Source: Prinia subflava
Lineage: Eukaryota > Chordata > Aves > Passeriformes > Cisticolidae
Assembly (NCBI RefSeq): GCF_021018805.1
Contig: NC_086247.1
Location: 119,633,094 to 119,697,093, forward strand
Reading direction: 5' to 3'
Length of the DNA: 64,000 nt
Part shown: one piece after another, positions 63,434 to 64,000 of the stretch
How the letters are laid out: each line of letters opens with the position of its first letter
How positions within the stretch are numbered: position 1 is the stretch's first letter
Translations under genes and position numbers: made by a program
Notes under the pieces: model-generated
Databases searched by the model: none
What the model saw: only the letters and a program-made list of their open reading frames with translations
Told to the model about the DNA's origin: nothing

Positions 63434-64000
63434 GCAATTGTACATGGAATTCCCCCTTCAATCAGTGCAAGGTTTTCCACTGATGAGCAGTTGGGGTTTG
63501 GGGGCTGGTCTGGGGGGAGAAATAAACAAAGAAACACATATACAAGCTTTTCAGACAGAATATAAGTCAGATGTTATTCATCAACTGTGAGTTACCATAT
63601 CATAGTGAAAATAGAGCAGTAATTACTTTCTGTTCTGACAGCACCTTACTTTGGTGGCTGGAACTTAAAATGCACGAAATACTAAATTAGTGTTGAGACT
63701 TAATTTACTGTAGAAGGTCAACAGTTTCTAGCAGGGAAGGGTTCCACCTGTGGAGGATGACTTCATGGCTTTTTTCAGTCTCCACAAAACCCAAACGCCT
63801 TGAGAAAGAAGATTTCACCCACTGTTGGCTAGTCCTACCCTGGTTCGACCCCACCTCCTGCCTCCAACAACCCCACTAGAGAGTATTTACATTTCTCATT
63901 CCAAAAACAGACCAGAAAATTGTCTGCAAGCTCTTTCCCCTCTCTGTTAGTCAGGACTCGTATATACTCCTCCTGCTCTGCTGTGTTGATGCGTCCAGTT

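Larger units (their letters stand above)
35970..64000 (-). other. CREB5: CREB5 upstream intron or 5' flank (28 kb)
   Basis: This lies upstream, in gene order, of the IYEESK exon. Because that exon starts in phase 0 after an acceptor, at least one more 5' exon must exist. No exon ending in ATG with a strong donor was convincing here, so the long-isoform first exon may lie outside the window. A CpG island at 60.6-60.9 kb is a candidate alternative promoter. Stretches between the listed repeats (about 36.3-42.9, 43.3-45.1, 47.7-48.9, 49.1-54.5, 55.2-57.4, 57.5-60.5 and 60.9-63.3 kb) hold nothing I can identify. Confidence 0.7.

Noticed and set aside
63154..63537. Poly-Lys or poly-Phe frames
   Set aside because: These are translations of the long T tract and nothing more.

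Overview
This looks like a piece of a bird nuclear genome. The sequence is mostly AT-rich, CpG-poor and non-coding. It carries a CR1 retroposon 3' end in typical avian form and a solo retroviral LTR of a type I recognise from bird genomes. Three short exons on the minus strand spell out the N-terminus of the ATF2/ATF7/CREB5-family transcription factor CREB5. I cannot name the species.

The window lies inside CREB5, transcribed right to left (minus strand). The three coding exons, in gene order, are 35969-35898, 32765-32672 and 24200-24079. They have consensus splice sites and their reading phases join without a break (72, 94 and 122 nt; exit phases 0, 1, 0). Together they encode 96 residues. 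These comprise the end of the long-isoform leader (IYEESK), the internal start methionine (MNLEQERP), a C2H2 zinc finger split between two exons, the family's kinase-docking-like segment, and the TPTPT activation motif that in ATF2 is phosphorylated by JNK/p38. The bZIP domain, the His-rich region and the C-terminus are not seen and should lie beyond position 1. The first exon was not identified with certainty.

Layout: 1-24078 is the start of a very long intron. 24201-32671 (8.5 kb) and 32766-35897 (3.1 kb) are introns between the recognised exons. 35970-64000 is upstream intron or 5' flank. This last region holds most of the notable non-coding structure: a polypurine minisatellite (43.0-43.3 kb), a CR1 3' end (45.8-46.1 kb), an unassigned GC-rich stretch (46.2-47.7 kb), a composite microsatellite (49.0 kb), a solo LTR (54.6-55.1 kb), a 42-base A run (57.4 kb), a CpG island with a CCGT array and a perfect hairpin (60.6-60.9 kb), and a 72-base T-rich tract (63.4 kb).

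No RNA gene, CRISPR array, bacterial operon or complete protein-coding gene was found. The many other open frames of 60-210 codons are what chance gives in 64 kb of vertebrate intron. I see no clear sign of a new biological system. The most useful leads are the candidate internal promoter at the CpG island, the long pyrimidine tract feeding one CREB5 acceptor, the exon phasing that permits paired skipping, and the polypurine minisatellite.
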